The notes under the pieces are model-generated. The model was not told the DNA's origin. It was given only the letters and a program-made list of their open reading frames with translations, and did no database searches. A DNA stretch of 64,000 nt from Myotis daubentonii (Eukaryota > Chordata > Mammalia > Chiroptera > Vespertilionidae), in the NCBI RefSeq assembly GCF_963259705.1, contig NC_081840.1:117913074-117977073 (forward strand), read 5' to 3'. This document shows, one piece after another, positions 10,195-22,082 of this stretch; within the stretch, counting starts at the first letter, position 1, and every line of letters starts with the position of its first letter. Position numbers and translations under genes: made by a program.

Positions 10195-12587
10195 CATTTA
10201 ATTATTTGTGTTTCTGATCTTTTGTTTTCTTTTTCTTCTTAAAGAAGACCTTTTAACATTTCATATAACACTGGTTTAGTGGTAATGAACTCCTTTAACT
10301 TTTTCCTGTTTAAGAAGATCTTTATAAGTCCTTCGACTCTAAATGATAGCTTTGCTGAGAAGAATAAAGCTTTCCATCACTGAATATTTATTGACACTCC
10401 CTTTTGGCCTACAAAGTTTCTGTGGAGAAATCAGCTGACACTGTTATGGAAGTTCCTTGTAGATAACTGCTTCCTCTTGCTTCTTTTAAGATTCTCTCTT
10501 CGTCTTTATCTTTTGCCATTTTAATTATGGTGTGCCTTGGTGTGGGCCTCTCTGGTTCATCTTGTTTGTGATTCCACACTTCCTGGACTTATATGTCTAT
10601 ATTCTTCACCAGGTTAGGGTAGTTTTTCACCATTATTTCTTCAAATAGTTTTTCAATTCCTTGCTCACATTCTTCTCCTTTTCATGTGCCGTGATGCAAA
10701 TGTTGATCTGCTTGAAGTTATCCCAGAGAATCTTTATTCTGTCCTCAAATTTTTGTGTTTTTTTTTTCTTTTTGTTGCACTGATTGGGTGCTCCCTGTTT
10801 CCTTATCTTCTAAATCACTGATTTGATCCTCTGCTTCATCTACTCTACTGTTGATCCCCTGTAATGTATTCTTTATTTCAGTTATTGTATTCTTCATTTC
10901 TGATTGGTTCTTTTTTATGTTTTCTATCTCTGTCTTTATTTTCCTATCTTTTTGTGGAATTTCTCACTAAGTTCATCTACATGTCCTCTATGTTCATGGA
11001 GCATCTTTATAACCCTGTGCTTGCTTCTCTTTGCTAGGGAGAACTGCTAATTTTCCTGAGCTTGTAGAGTGGCCTTATGTTGTAGGTATCCTGTAGGGCC
11101 CAGTGTTACAGTCCCCTTTTCATGTAAGCTGGGCACCTCATCTCACTCCCATGTGGGGCTGTGTACATCTCCCTGTTTCAGTTGGTCCCTGATTGCTGTT
11201 GGGGATTTACACAATAATAGGGATTTACACACAGGCCAATCAGCTGCAAGGATTGGCACAATCACTATGGGGAATCAGCTGCCTAGGGGCCTACCCCACT
11301 GAGCAAAACTTACCTCAGTGGGGCTCTGGTGCCCTCTGAGACCACCCCTTGGGTATGTTGCTTGTGGATAAAATTGGATGGTGCTTTGATATGGTCTGAA
11401 GCTATTCACTGAGAGTGCTAGCTCTGGGACCTCTCAGGAGATACAGCCCAGGGTCACTTACCCCTGTGCCTTGCCTGGGACTACCAACATGAGCTACAAA
11501 GCAATCTGAAGATGGCTGCTACTTGTGTTGGGCTTAGAGGTGCCCAGAAGAGGCCAAGCTCCAAACTAAGGACAGCTGTTGTTAGATCTGGGCCTGGGGC
11601 TTTATTGAGAAGTATGGGGAATGCTGATGCCAAATGGTTAGAAAAGCCACTAGAAACAGCTTGGGTTGGCTTCCAAGTTAGGGTCTCTGGAATTGCCAGA
11701 GCACACTAACAGTGATGGCCAGGTTGATGAAAACTTAGATATAGCCCTGCCTATCAGCTCTGTGGGGGGTGGGCTTAGAGAAGGTATTATGACCTCTGCC
11801 AGCACCTCTCTCTAGGATAGTGATAGCGAACCTTTTGACCTCAGTGTGTCAGCATTTTGAAAAACCCTAACTTAACTCTGGTGCCGTGTCACATACAGAA
11901 ATTTTTTGATATTTGCAACCATAGTAAAACAAAGATTTATATTTTTGATATTTATTTTATATATTTAAATGCCATTTAACAAAGAAAAATCAACCAAAAA
12001 AATTAGTTAGCATGTCACCTCTGACACACATGTCATAGGTTTGCCATCACTGCTCTAAGATAAAGCTGCCTCTCCAACTCTCGCCCCCATGACAGACAAT
12101 TTAGTCCTTTCCCATATGCCCCTAGTACTTTTCCAGCTGCTACTCCAGTGCTGGAGCTCAGAATGTGTGAGTCTGAGTAAGTCCATGCATGGGCTCTTTA
12201 AGAGGAAGTGCCTGGGGCTCCAGCAGTCTCACTGTCACTTAGCCACGATCTCCACTAGTTTTCACAGCCAGATGTTTTGAGGACTTCTCTTCCTGGGGCT
12301 TGAACCCTGGGTTGGGAGGTTTTGTGTGGGACTTGGAACCCTTGCTTCTCAGGGAAGATCTCCACAGTAAAGATATCCTTCCCAATTTTTATCCATCAAA
12401 CATGGGTGTGGATCCAAACCATTCCAAATTTCTTTCCCTCCTACCAGTCTCGATATGAATTCTTCTTTATATCCTTAGTTGTAGGATTTCAGGTGGTGGT
12501 TGTTATATAATTGTAATTTTGATGTGCTTGTAGGACAATGTGAGTATCATGTTTACCTACACTGCCATCTTGACTGGAAGCCCCAAG
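10195..12587 (-). mobile_element. L1 5' part (ORF1 and 5' UTR), antisense
   Basis: On the minus strand the element begins near 12587 with GGGGCTTCCAGTCAAGATGG, the classic L1 5' start, followed by a GC-richer 5' UTR (12580-11000) and ORF1-like sequence down to about 10195. ORF1 is broken by stops and no ORF2 remains. A small hAT element interrupts the 5' UTR at 11818-12052. Confidence 0.8.
11818..12052. mobile_element. Non-autonomous hAT (bat nhAT type)
   Basis: The left end TAGTGATAGCGAACCTTTTG and right end AGGTTTGCCATCACTG form inverted repeats of the CAGTGATGGCGAACC class. The 8-bp target duplications CTCTAGGA and CTCTAAGA match at 7 of 8 positions and resemble the TCTAGA-like hAT target. 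It is 235 bp with no coding capacity and lies inside an L1 5' UTR. Confidence 0.9.
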
Positions 12588-13404
12588 AATATTTAATAGT
12601 ATATATTTTCACTCAACTAATATTTATGTGATTCAATGCTATTCTAAGTCACTTATTGGAAATGTGTGTAAAAACATTTTATTAGATAACAAAAAATGAA
12701 ATTATCTATTGTTCTTCAGTTTAACAATGGGTTATGTGAGATAAATAAACAAAACATTTCTGAAAAATTCTATGCAAGTGTAAACTGTTTGATTACTAAT
12801 TACAAATCTGTCTTGTAATTATGTCCATTGTATGTGTTAGGTGTTGATAGAATTTATATAAGCCTATTCAATTTGAAGTTTGGTGACCTGCAAGCAAATT
12901 ATTTCTTTTCTTTTTTCATATTTCATTCTGAATGCCTAGAGAGTTGATAGATGTATTTGTACCCTCATCTCCCCACCTAATTTTTCTGTCATACAATTGG
13001 GATAATTGAAGCAGCTGTGGCTAACTATTTACATTGAAAATAATAACATGGGTAAATAGGATCCTTCCAATTCTTCATTATTATTAACAGAAATTAGTGG
13101 GAATATTGGCCTAGCCTCATTACAGAAACAGAGCCATGTCCAGAATGAGATGAAACAAATCATTATAAACTCATAGCAAAACAAGAGAACACATTTACAA
13201 AAGAAAGTGGTAATAATTATAATCAACAATACATAATAGATACAGAAAATTGAAGTGATCCAGAATATACATATATTTTAGAGAGGATTGGCTTCCATCT
13301 GTTGATTTACAAATTCTGAGTAATTTGAGAAGATTGAGTAACTAGAGGTCTCAATGATAATTGAAAGTCAACTCATGTTTAAGACACATTGAGACTCATC
13401 AGAG
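12588..13404. other. AT-rich intron, nothing recognised
   Basis: No gene or repeat family was recognised. Confidence 0.4.
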
Positions 13405-13640
13405 TATATGGTCAATAGCATGAGCTAGCCTGTCTGGATTTGAAAGCAACTCAATCACTTAGTTATGTAACCTGGAGAAGTTTTCTAAATACCCCAGATC
13501 GGTTTCCTCACTTGTAATTCTCATATGGCTCATAGGATTTGTCCCAGTATAAAGTGAGTTAATACTAATAAAACTTGTAGAAAAGTAACTAGCCTATAGT
13601 AAGTATCCTATAAATGCTAGTTTTTATTATTAGTTAGAAG
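13405..13640 (+). mobile_element. MIR SINE, sense
   Basis: A degraded but recognisable MIR: 'TAGCCTGTCTGGATTTGAAA', 'TAACCTGGAGAAGTTTTCTA', 'GGTTTCCTCACTTGTAA' and 'TAGTAAGTATCCTATAAATG' occur in the right order and spacing. Confidence 0.8.
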
Positions 13641-14049
13641 TCAAGAATGTGTAATTTTTTAATTATTTAAAAATAGTTGATATATTGCCTTCAATAAAAA
13701 TAGTTATATTTCTGTAATAATCCTTGTTCCACCCATATTGAATATTAATAGATATCTACAATATCTGTTAATATGAAACTGAATTTCTAATTAGTAATAT
13801 ACTAAACAATTCCATCAAAATGTATTGCATTGTTACAACAGAGCATTAGAGTATCAATGAGATAAAAATTTAGCTTTGTTAGGCATATTTTGATGTATTT
13901 GTTACATGTTTTTGTATGCACTAATCATGTATAGTATTTTTGTATTTCAGTAGTTATAGAAATATAAAATTATATGGATTATTTTGCAAATTTATTTACT
14001 TTTTTTCTACATAAATTTTTGGGGTTATACCAATTAATACATGAAGATT

Positions 14050-14840
14050 TAGCTCATTTGTTATACTGCAAAAAAATATTCTACTGAATGAAGAGTGATG
14101 CTGAAATTTTTCTGGAATTTTCTACTAGGAAAGAATTGAATAAATGCATACCTGTCTCTGTGTGCACATCTGTAATATTTTCTCAATGCATGTATCAAGA
14201 AGTGGAATTAGTTGTTCTCAGTGCATCTTCAATTTGACTCAATATTGCTAAAGTGTTTTTTAAAGTGGTTGTGTCAAATTTCACTCAAGAAACCTATTAG
14301 AGTTCTTATATCCATGTATTTCTCAACATGTAGTTGTTATTTTAGTGAATCAACTTTTGCCAATCAAAAGGATCTAAAATTGTATTTCATAATTTTTACT
14401 TGGTATTTTTAATTACTACTAAGGATACACATCTTTTTCATATTTATTAGCATTCAGGCCTTTTTTTTTTCTATAAATTGGCTTTCCATACAACTTATTT
14501 ATTTTACAGACTTTATTTTGTTCTTGTTTTTTTTTCTTTTAAAGAAACACCTAATATTCTCTTGACATTAATCATTTTATATGTGTCACAAGTATTTTTT
14601 CTTAGTCTGTGATCTTTATTTTTTGTATTTGGATTCAAAGACTTAAAATGTTTTTCATATAGTTAACTTGATCAATCTTTTTTAATGGTTTGTGAATTAT
14701 GAATTTTGTGCTCAGTTTAAATATATTTTTATTCACTTTGAGTTCATAAAATAGTCTCTAAAAATGTTTTCTAGAGACATTACATTTTTTATTATTTTGG
14801 GGACTTTGATATAAGAATCTATATATTTTTGTGTGTTTGT
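14050..14840 (-). mobile_element. Very old L1 ORF2 3' part, antisense
   Basis: Scattered blocks such as 'AAGAAGTGGAATTAGTTG', 'AAGTGGTTGTGTCAAATTTC', 'CTTTTTCATATTTATTAGC' and 'TTAACTTGATCAATCTTTT' follow the reverse-complement order of the 3' part of L1 ORF2. It is heavily diverged and the boundaries are approximate. Confidence 0.5.
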
Positions 14841-14849
14841 TTTCACTTA

Positions 14850-14975
14850 TTTTATTTATTTATTTATTTAAAATAAACTTTTATTGTTGATAGTATTACA
14901 GATAGCTCCCCTTCCCCCCTCTTTCCCCCCATCCTTCCAGCCCCTACCCACCCCCCATGTCTTCACTACTTTAAA
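14850..14975 (-). mobile_element. Bat L1 3' UTR tail, antisense
   Basis: 'TTTATTGTTGATAGTATTACAG' followed by C-rich sequence and 'CCATGTCTTCACTACTTTA' is the same 3' UTR seen at 20070, 44100, 45520 and 61870. It is a heavily 5'-truncated insertion. Confidence 0.75.
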
Positions 14976-15094
14976 AAAATAAATCTATATTTTGTATGAT
15001 GTCCGATAAACACTTGCAGTGATTATCTGGGATCTCAATCACAAGATTCTAGTGTATATTCACATAAAACTTTAATAAGAGTAAAAAAAAAATA

Positions 15095-15118
15095 CATATA
15101 TATATATATATATATATT
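15095..15118. repeat. (TA)n microsatellite
   Basis: A pure TA run after an A-rich stretch. Confidence 0.9.
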
Positions 15119-15731
15119 GCAGGATAAAGAAGGCACAGGCAACCATTCAGAGATTGACAAACATCCAAGTGCAGCCTTCTAGGATTATTACTTGGTTGTA
15201 TAGGTTATACTTTTTTCAGATTATGAACCAGTTAAAATATGTGCATTGTGTCTTAGTCAAGTTATATGATCAGTTAAACCAGATGCAAACCATATCTCTA
15301 CATAAGAATGTAGACAAGCTCATACATAGTGCTTTAAGGGGAATTTCAAACTTATTTTTATTTTATTGTGGTAAGAGCACTTAACATGAGATCTACTCTC
15401 TTAATTTTAAGTGTAGAATACCGTATTGTTAATGTAGGATTAGTGTTGTATAGCAGTTCCCTAAAATGAATTAATCTTAAATAACTGAGATTTTTATGCC
15501 CTTTATTGACAACTCCCTAACACCTTTACCTCAGACCCCAACAACCATTATTCTACTATTAGATTCTATGATTTAACTACTTTAAGATATATAAGTAAAA
15601 TCATGCAATATTTGTCTTTCTGTGAGTGGCTTGTTTTACTTAGCATAATGTCCTCCAAGTTCATCCACATTGTGGCATATTGCAGGATTTCCCTCTTTTT
15701 AAAAATCAAATAATATCCCATTATATGTATA

Positions 15732-16393
15732 CTAGTAGCCCTGCGCACTAATCCATGTGCCAGTAGCTCTTTGCAGGGCCTGGTCACTCCGTACCTGCTG
15801 CTCAGAGGCTCTCCGTGGCCCAGAGGCCCATCTGCAGCTGGTTGCGGAATGCTTGTCTCGTCACCGGGGCGACAACGCAAGCGTTCCACGCCCTGGCCTG
15901 GCCAGAGGCCCATCCATGGCTGGGAAATGCAAACGACTTCCATCCCTGTTCTCAGGAACTCTGATAACGGGCTTCCTTCCTCTTTCTCGGCCAGCTTTCA
16001 CCTCTGTGCCTCCACCACCAACTCCTCCTGTCACACTATCTTCCACCCCCTCCACCTTCTGGCCACCCAGACTTGACTTGGTTCGGGAGTGGGGGGCCAC
16101 TCAATTCTGCTCAGTTCACCAGTTCCTTCTCTTCTTATGCAAGCATTCCACAGCCCGGCCTGGCCAGAGGCCCATCTGCGGCCGGGCGCAGAACGCTTGC
16201 CTCATTGCCATGGTGACGAAGCAAGCATTCCATCAGGCCGCTCATGCTGCCTGCTTTCAGCAGCCGCCCCTCTGGGACTGGGGGACTCCACAGGGCTAAG
16301 AGGACTGGGTGCTGCGATCTTGTAGCTATGGGTGCCACCATTTTTGTGATGGAGTGATGGTTAATTTGCATATTACCATTTTATTAGATAGGA
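15732..16393 (-). mobile_element. Helitron H3, minus strand
   Basis: On the minus strand it starts TCCTATCTAATAAAATGG and ends GGGCTACTAG, flanked by A and T. The 5' end carries one copy of the subterminal unit seen twice in H1 and three times in H19. Related GC-rich segments at about 15828-15890 and 16169-16232 flank a different stretch (15930-16135) that may be captured. A perfect octamer ATTTGCAT lies at 16364-16371. Confidence 0.9.
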
Positions 16394-16457
16394 TATAACA
16401 TTTTCTTTATTCATTTTTCTGTTGATGGAAATTTAAGTTGTAGCTTTATCTTGGCTA

Positions 16458-16933
16458 TCCTATATAATAAAAGCCTAATATGCTAAGTGTCTGGTCATCC
16501 AGTCGTCTGTTCAACCAATCAAAGCATAATATGCTAAGGATACGCTATGGCCACTCAACTGCTCGCCATGACATGCACTGACAACCAGGGGCCAGACAGT
16601 CAACTCGTTGACCAGTTGCTATGACATGCACTGACCTCCAGGGGGCAGACACTCCAATAAGTAGCTTAGCTTGCTGCTGGGGTCCAGCTAATCAGGACTG
16701 AGGGAGACAGACCAACCACACCCTGGAGCCCTCCTGCAGTCCCTCCCCAGCTAGCCAACCTCCTGCATTCCTTCCCGGTCCTGATCTTGCACCACTGGGG
16801 TCCCTCAGCCTGGCCTGTGCCCTCTCACAATCCGGGACCCCTTGGGGGATTTTGGAGAGCCAGTTTCAGCCCAATCCTGCAGGCTAGTCCCAGGGACCTC
16901 ATTGGTACATGAATTTATGCACCGAGCCTCTAG
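16458..16933 (+). mobile_element. Helitron H4, plus strand
   Basis: It starts TCCTATATAATAAAAGCC after A and ends GCCTCTAG before T, with the 3' hairpin around GTACATGAATTTATGCAC. It belongs to the same 5' subfamily as H5-H7. Its 5' end faces that of H3 across only 64 bp of L1. Confidence 0.92.
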
Positions 16934-17460
16934 TTGTGAAAAATGCTGTAATGAACATTGGAGTGCTGTTCCTTTTTTGAGTTATGGATTTAATTTTTTT
17001 TAGATAAAATCCCAGAATTGGGCTTCCAGTATCATGTGATAGTTGTATTTTTAATTTTTTTTGAGTAATTTCCATGCTGTTTTCCATAGGAGAAGCCCTA
17101 CTTGGCATTCCCATTAACAATGTACAAAGATAGAAATTTCTATACATCCTAAGCAACACTTGTTACCTTTTTTTATAATAACCATGCTAACAGGGCAAGG
17201 TAATATTTCATTGTGGTTTTGTTTTGCATTTCCCTGGTTATTACTTATGTTGAGCATCTATTAATGGTGTGTTTGTCATTTGTATGTCTTCTTCAGGGAC
17301 AATGTCTATTCAAGTCATTTACCTATTTTTAATTGAGTTATGGTTTTGTGTTTTTTGCTATTGAGTTGTATGAGTTTCTTATATATTTTAGAAAATGACT
17401 CCTTATCTATGGTTTGCAAATACTTTCTTCCATTTTTACTCTGTTGTTTCCTCTGCTGAG

Positions 17461-17504
17461 AGAGAAGAACAAAGAAAGGGAAGGAAGGAGAGAAAGAGAG
17501 AGAG

Positions 17505-17541
<37 letters not shown>
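17461..17541. repeat. (GA)n microsatellite
   Basis: GA and GGAA units become a pure GA run over the last 35 bp, directly next to the L1 fragment. Confidence 0.93.
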
Positions 17542-17544
<3 letters not shown>

Positions 17545-17559
17545 GAGAGCTGCATCTGG

Positions 17560-18420
17560 ACCACATGGCTATTTAATAAAGCAATCCAAACTTATAATAA
17601 CTGTATTAATTTATAAAATTTTCATTATAGGGGTGGAATTCTAATTAACTACATGGACAAAAAAATGTTCTAAAATATCCCAGTAGAGATCTAATTTGCA
17701 GCTATTTGCTTGTTTTTAACTATTATCTGCAAAGTAATTATACATGAATAAAGACTTTTTGACCAGCTTTCAAGAAAATACTCACCACTAATACATTTTA
17801 ATTAAGAAATATTGAAGCTGAAGAATTTAAATCAACAAAATATACAGCGTTAAAATAGGTTGAAATTTCAACAGTAAGCAATTTTAAAACCTTTGAATTA
17901 ATGCATCTGTTTCACATATATTCATACCCCTATATATTTACATAATTTAAATTTTGTTTTTATAAGAAACCTGTTTATCACATATGTATAACAAATATAG
18001 TATCTTTGTTTTACACCAAATTATAGGGAATTTAAGTAATTATTTATTGGGAAGGAATATTATCATGGATGCATCGTTAATGTAATAGATGTCTGAGGCC
18101 TTAAAAATTAAATAAGAGTTAAGGATGCAAGAGGGACAGCGATTTCTAGGTAGAAGGAACCATGATAATACAGAGGCAAGAGAATGCACGGGAGCACATA
18201 TAAACTCACACATTTGTGTTCCCCAAATACTTGGATTTGAATTCTGATGCTGAACTATTTTATAGAGTTCATTTAATTTCTAAGACTCTGATAAATTCCA
18301 ATTATATTATATACATAAAAATTATGTATTGGAGATTTGATATGCTTTGTACTTAAGTGTTTATGAAGTTACTAGCAAAATATAAGTTGTCATTAAATAT
18401 GCTATCAGTTATAATTATTA
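17560..18420. other. AT-rich intron, nothing recognised
   Basis: No gene or repeat family was recognised. Confidence 0.4.
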
Positions 18421-19104
18421 CTAGAGGCCCAATGAATGAAATTTGTGTACTTGGGGGGGGGGGGTGGCAGGCCTCTCAACCCGACCTGTGCCCTCTCGCA
18501 GTCCAAGAGCCCTCGGGGAATGTTCGACTGACGGCTTAGGCCTGCTCCCCAGAGGGAGTGTGCCTGAGCAAGCTGTCAGACATCCTTAGTGCTATTGCAG
18601 AGGTGGAAGAGGCTCTGCCACTGCAACTGCGCTCGCCAACAGTGAGCTCAACTTCTGGCTGAGTGGCACTACCCCTGTGGGATGGGGCCAAAACCAGCTT
18701 TCCAACATCCCCCAGGGGTCCCATATTCTGAGAGGGCACAGGCCAGGCTGAGGGACCCCACCAGTGTACGATCCATAATTCAGGTAGGAGAGAGATGCAG
18801 GAGGTTGGCTAGCCAGGAAGGGACCGTGGGATGGCTGGAGGGTGTGTCCAGCCAATCTCACTCAGTCCGATCAGCCAGAACCCAGCAGCAAGCTAACCTA
18901 TCAGTTGGAGCTTCTGTCTCCTGGTAGTCAGTGCACATCATAGAGACTGGTAGACCAGTCAACTGTCTGCCCCCTGGTGGACAGTGTATATCAGAGCGAG
19001 CGGTTAAGCAGCCTTAGCATATCCTTAGCATATTATTCTTTGATTGGTTGAACGGATGACCGGTCAACCGAACACTTAGCATATTAGGCTTTTATTATAT
19101 AGAA
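18421..19104 (-). mobile_element. Helitron H5, minus strand
   Basis: The + strand left end CTAGAGGCCCAATGAATG follows A; the right end GGCTTTTATTATATAGAA precedes T. A run of ten G's lies beside the 3' hairpin. It belongs to the 5' subfamily ending AAGCCTAATATGC (with H4, H6 and H7). Confidence 0.9.
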
Positions 19105-19481
19105 TAATACATTTTTCTATAATTATTACTATTGCCTATTTGAGACACTTAAATTTTTCAACAGAAATCAAATCACCTATTTTGCTTTGTATCAATAATG
19201 AACCCTAGAAGAAAATTTGAGAAAAGTAGTAAATTGTTCTTTGCCTCAAGCCAAGAACATAAAATAACTGCTTAATTTTTTTTCCAATTAAACCCAAAGA
19301 ATTCCTCAGTTATTTCAATGAAGCAATATAATGTTACTTGATATAATATTATTAGTTTTATTTCTTTTCTCTAATACATGAAATTAAAAGGATTTATAAC
19401 ATAGTTACTATATTTTGGGCCATAGTATTATTAAAGTAAAAAAAATTTAGCTTGGTACTCTTAGAGTTCTTTTATTGTATA
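19105..19481. other. AT-rich intron, nothing recognised
   Basis: No gene or repeat family was recognised. Confidence 0.4.
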
Positions 19482-19904
19482 CTAGAGGCCCGGTGCATGA
19501 ATTCATGCACCAGTGGGATCCCTTGGCCTGGCCTGTGGAATTGGGTTGAAACTGGCTCTCTGACGTACACCAAGGGGTCCAAGATTGTGAGAGGGTGCAG
19601 GCCAGGCCAAGGGACCCCACCAATGCATGATCGGGGCTGGGGATGGACAAGGGAGGTTGGCCAGCCAGGGAGAGACCGCAGGAGGGCTCCAGGGCATGTC
19701 TGGCCCATCTAGCTCAGTCCCAATCAGCAAGACCCCAGCAGCAAGCTCACCTACCGGTCAGAGAGTCTGAGCCCTAGTGTCCAGTGCATGTCATAGAGAG
19801 CAGTTGAGCGGCCTTAGCATATCATTAACATATTATGCTTTGATTGGTTGAATGGCCGACCAGACGACCAGACACTTGGCATATTAGGCTTTTATTATAT
19901 AGGA
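19482..19904 (-). mobile_element. Helitron H6, minus strand
   Basis: The ends are well preserved: + strand CTAGAGGCCCGGTGCATG on the left after A, and GGCTTTTATTATATAGGA on the right before T. The 3' hairpin reads GGTGCATGAATTCATGCACC, a perfect palindrome. Confidence 0.95.
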
Positions 19905-20389
19905 TTCTGTATTTAAAACTCTAGTAATTTTCCACAATCTCTTCAGAGACAATGATATTCAAGATTATGAAAACATCTGTTTTTATAAAAATGAGAAATT
20001 CTCAGTTACGAATTTTTATTTTCTTTTTTTCTTTCTCTCTCTCTCTCCCTTTCTTTCTTTCATATCTATCTTTATTGTTGAGAGTAATACAGATATCCCC
20101 CATTTTTTTCCCATTACCCCTCTCCAACCAGTTTCTGCCTCACCATGCTCTTATCTGTGTCCATGGATTATGCATATGTGCATATAAATTTTTTGGTTAA
20201 TTTCTGCCCTCCTTCCTCACTGCTTCCCTCTGAGATCCTTCAGTCTGTGACTTCATGCCTTTGGACCTATTTTTTTTTTGTCTGTTTATGTTATATATTA
20301 TATTCCACATATACGTGAGATCATGTGATACTTGTCTTTCTCTGACTGGCTTATTTCACATAGCATGATACTCTCCAGGTCCCTCCTCA

Positions 20390-20700
20390 CTGTCTCAAAG
20401 GATAAGAGGTTCTCTTTAATAGCTGCATAGTATTCCATGGTATAAATGTACCACAGCTTTTTTATCCACTCATCTACTGATGGGCACTTGGACTATTTCT
20501 AGATCATAGCTATTGGAAATAACACTGCTATAAACATAGGGGTGAATATATACTTTTAATTGGCATTTCAGATTCTTAAGATATATTCCTAGAAGTGGGA
20601 TAATTGGGTCAAATGGAAGTTTAATTTTAATTTTTTGAGGAAACTCTGTACTATTTTCCATAATGGCTGCACCAGTCTGCATTCCCACCAGCAGTGTACT
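20390..20700 (-). pseudogene. L1 ORF2 C-terminal fragment
   Basis: The minus-strand translation contains 'MQTGAAIMENSTEF' and 'LPFDPIIPLLGIYLKN', the conserved C-terminal segment of L1 ORF2p. It is cut off on its N-terminal side by the LTR-like insertion at about 20700. Confidence 0.85.
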
Positions 20701-21185
20701 ATTGTGGAGAGTGGCTACAGTGTTCAACAGGTTCAAGCCTTGGACTAATGAGATGGCACGGTCCTCTAATGGCAAAGCCACATACAAGTCCTAGCTTGGA
20801 GGACAAAACCCTCCCAGCACAATTATAGCCAAAGGCTATAGTTGTAAGCTTGACCTTATGATCCAAACCAGTGGTCCCATGTGACTAAGTGATATAGGCT
20901 GCAGAGGTGCAGCAATTAAACCAAGCTTGATCAGGTGCATGTAATTGAGTAGATTCAAAACGTGCAGTAACATTGTAACCATGCCCTTACTTTGCCTCGT
21001 GGAATCTGGCTAAAAATAAAGACTCGGTTTGCAGACTGTTGAGCTGCTTCTCCATCAGAGAGGGCAACATCACACCTAGCCCCAGCTTTATTCTCTTCTC
21101 TGTTTTCTAAATCCTTCACTCCCACCCCTCCCTCTCCCCCCCACCCCTCGCCGCCCAGGTTCACCCATGGCTGTGTGGGCTTGGC
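20700..21185 (+). mobile_element. Possible solo LTR inside L1
   Basis: About 480 bp unrelated to L1 separate the ORF2 end from the ORF2 start. It has an AATAAA signal at 21015-21020 followed by 'GACTCGGTTTGCAG', a layout typical of a retroviral LTR R region, then a T/C-rich stretch. It may run from a TG near 20705 to a CA near 21185. I found no clean target duplication, so the call is tentative. Confidence 0.4.
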
Positions 21186-21189
21186 ACAG

Positions 21190-21780
21190 TGTGCACTTGA
21201 GAAAAACATATATTCTGCAGCTTTGGGGTGAGATATTCTTCAAATGTCCATTGCATCCATCTGATCTAGTGTGTCATTTAATGTTGTCTTTCTTTTTTTT
21301 TTTTTTTTCTTTTCTTTTCTTTTTTTTTTTAGGTCTGGAATATCTATCCAGTGATTTCAATGGGGTTTTAAAATTTCCTACTATGACTGTATTGTTGACA
21401 ATCTCTCCCTTAAAGTACTCTAGGAGCTTTTTTATATGTTTAGGTGCTCCTATATTAGGTGCATATATCTTTACCAGGGTTAGATCCTTCTTTTTTACTG
21501 ACCTGTTTACTATTATGTAGTTGCCTTATTTACCTCTTTTATGGCCTTTGCTATGAAGTCTATTTTTTCCAGATATGAATATTGCTACCCCAGCTCTTTT
21601 TTCATTTCCATTTCCATGATTTTTTTTTTCTATCCCTTCACATTCATCTTATTTGTGATTGGTGTCTTGTATACAGCATATATTGGCTCTGTTTTCTTAT
21701 CCATTAAGCTGCCCTATGTCTTTTGATTGGAACATTTAATACTTTTATATTTGAGATTATTATTAACAGTTATTTATTCA
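21190..21780 (-). pseudogene. L1 ORF2 N-terminal (endonuclease) fragment
   Basis: The reverse complement encodes recognisable pieces of the L1 endonuclease start, with 'SIKCSNQKT' corresponding to the usual 'LNAPIKRH' region. Several frameshifts and stops are present. It continues toward the ORF1 piece across a VES SINE. Confidence 0.7.
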
Positions 21781-21855
21781 AGCCATTTTTATTCTTTATG
21801 TCTGTTACTCTCTTTATCTATTTTTTTTCTTCCAACTGCCCTTTTAACATTTCTT

Positions 21856-22082
21856 TTCTTTTCTTTTTTTAAAATATATTTTATTGATTTTTTACAGAGA
21901 GGAAGGGAGATGGATAGAGAGTTAGAAACATTGATGAGAGATAAACATTGATCAGCTGCCTCCTGTACACCCCTTACTGCGGATGTGCCCACAACCAAGG
22001 TACATGCCCTTGACAGGAATCGAACCTGGAACCCTTCAGTCTGCAGGCCGATGCTCTATCCACTGAGCCAAACTGGTTAGGT
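21856..22082 (-). mobile_element. VES SINE, minus strand
   Basis: The tRNA-related head is at the right: reverse complement of GGCTCAGTGGATAGAGCATC with the B-box-like GGTTCGATTCC region. The A-rich tail is at the left. A target duplication of about 16 bp (CCTTTTAACATTTCTT / CCCTTTAACATTTCTT) flanks it at 21840-21855 and 22083-22098. Confidence 0.93.

Larger units (their letters stand above)
15340..17450 (-). mobile_element. Old L1 ORF2 3' part, antisense, split by two Helitrons
   Basis: 'AGTGGCTTGTTTTACTTAGC', 'GTCCTCCAAGTTCATCCACA', 'GCTGTAATGAACATTGGAGT' and 'GCTGTTTTCCATAGGAG' are the reverse complement of the L1 3' UTR and end of ORF2. The pieces are 15340-15731, 16394-16457 and 16934-17450; joining them by position restores L1 order, so both Helitrons inserted into an existing L1. 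Confidence 0.75.

Noticed and set aside
15757..16299. 180-codon open frame on the + strand
   Set aside because: It is entirely inside Helitron H3, GC-rich and without recognisable domains; overlapping frames on both strands are also open, as expected from composition.
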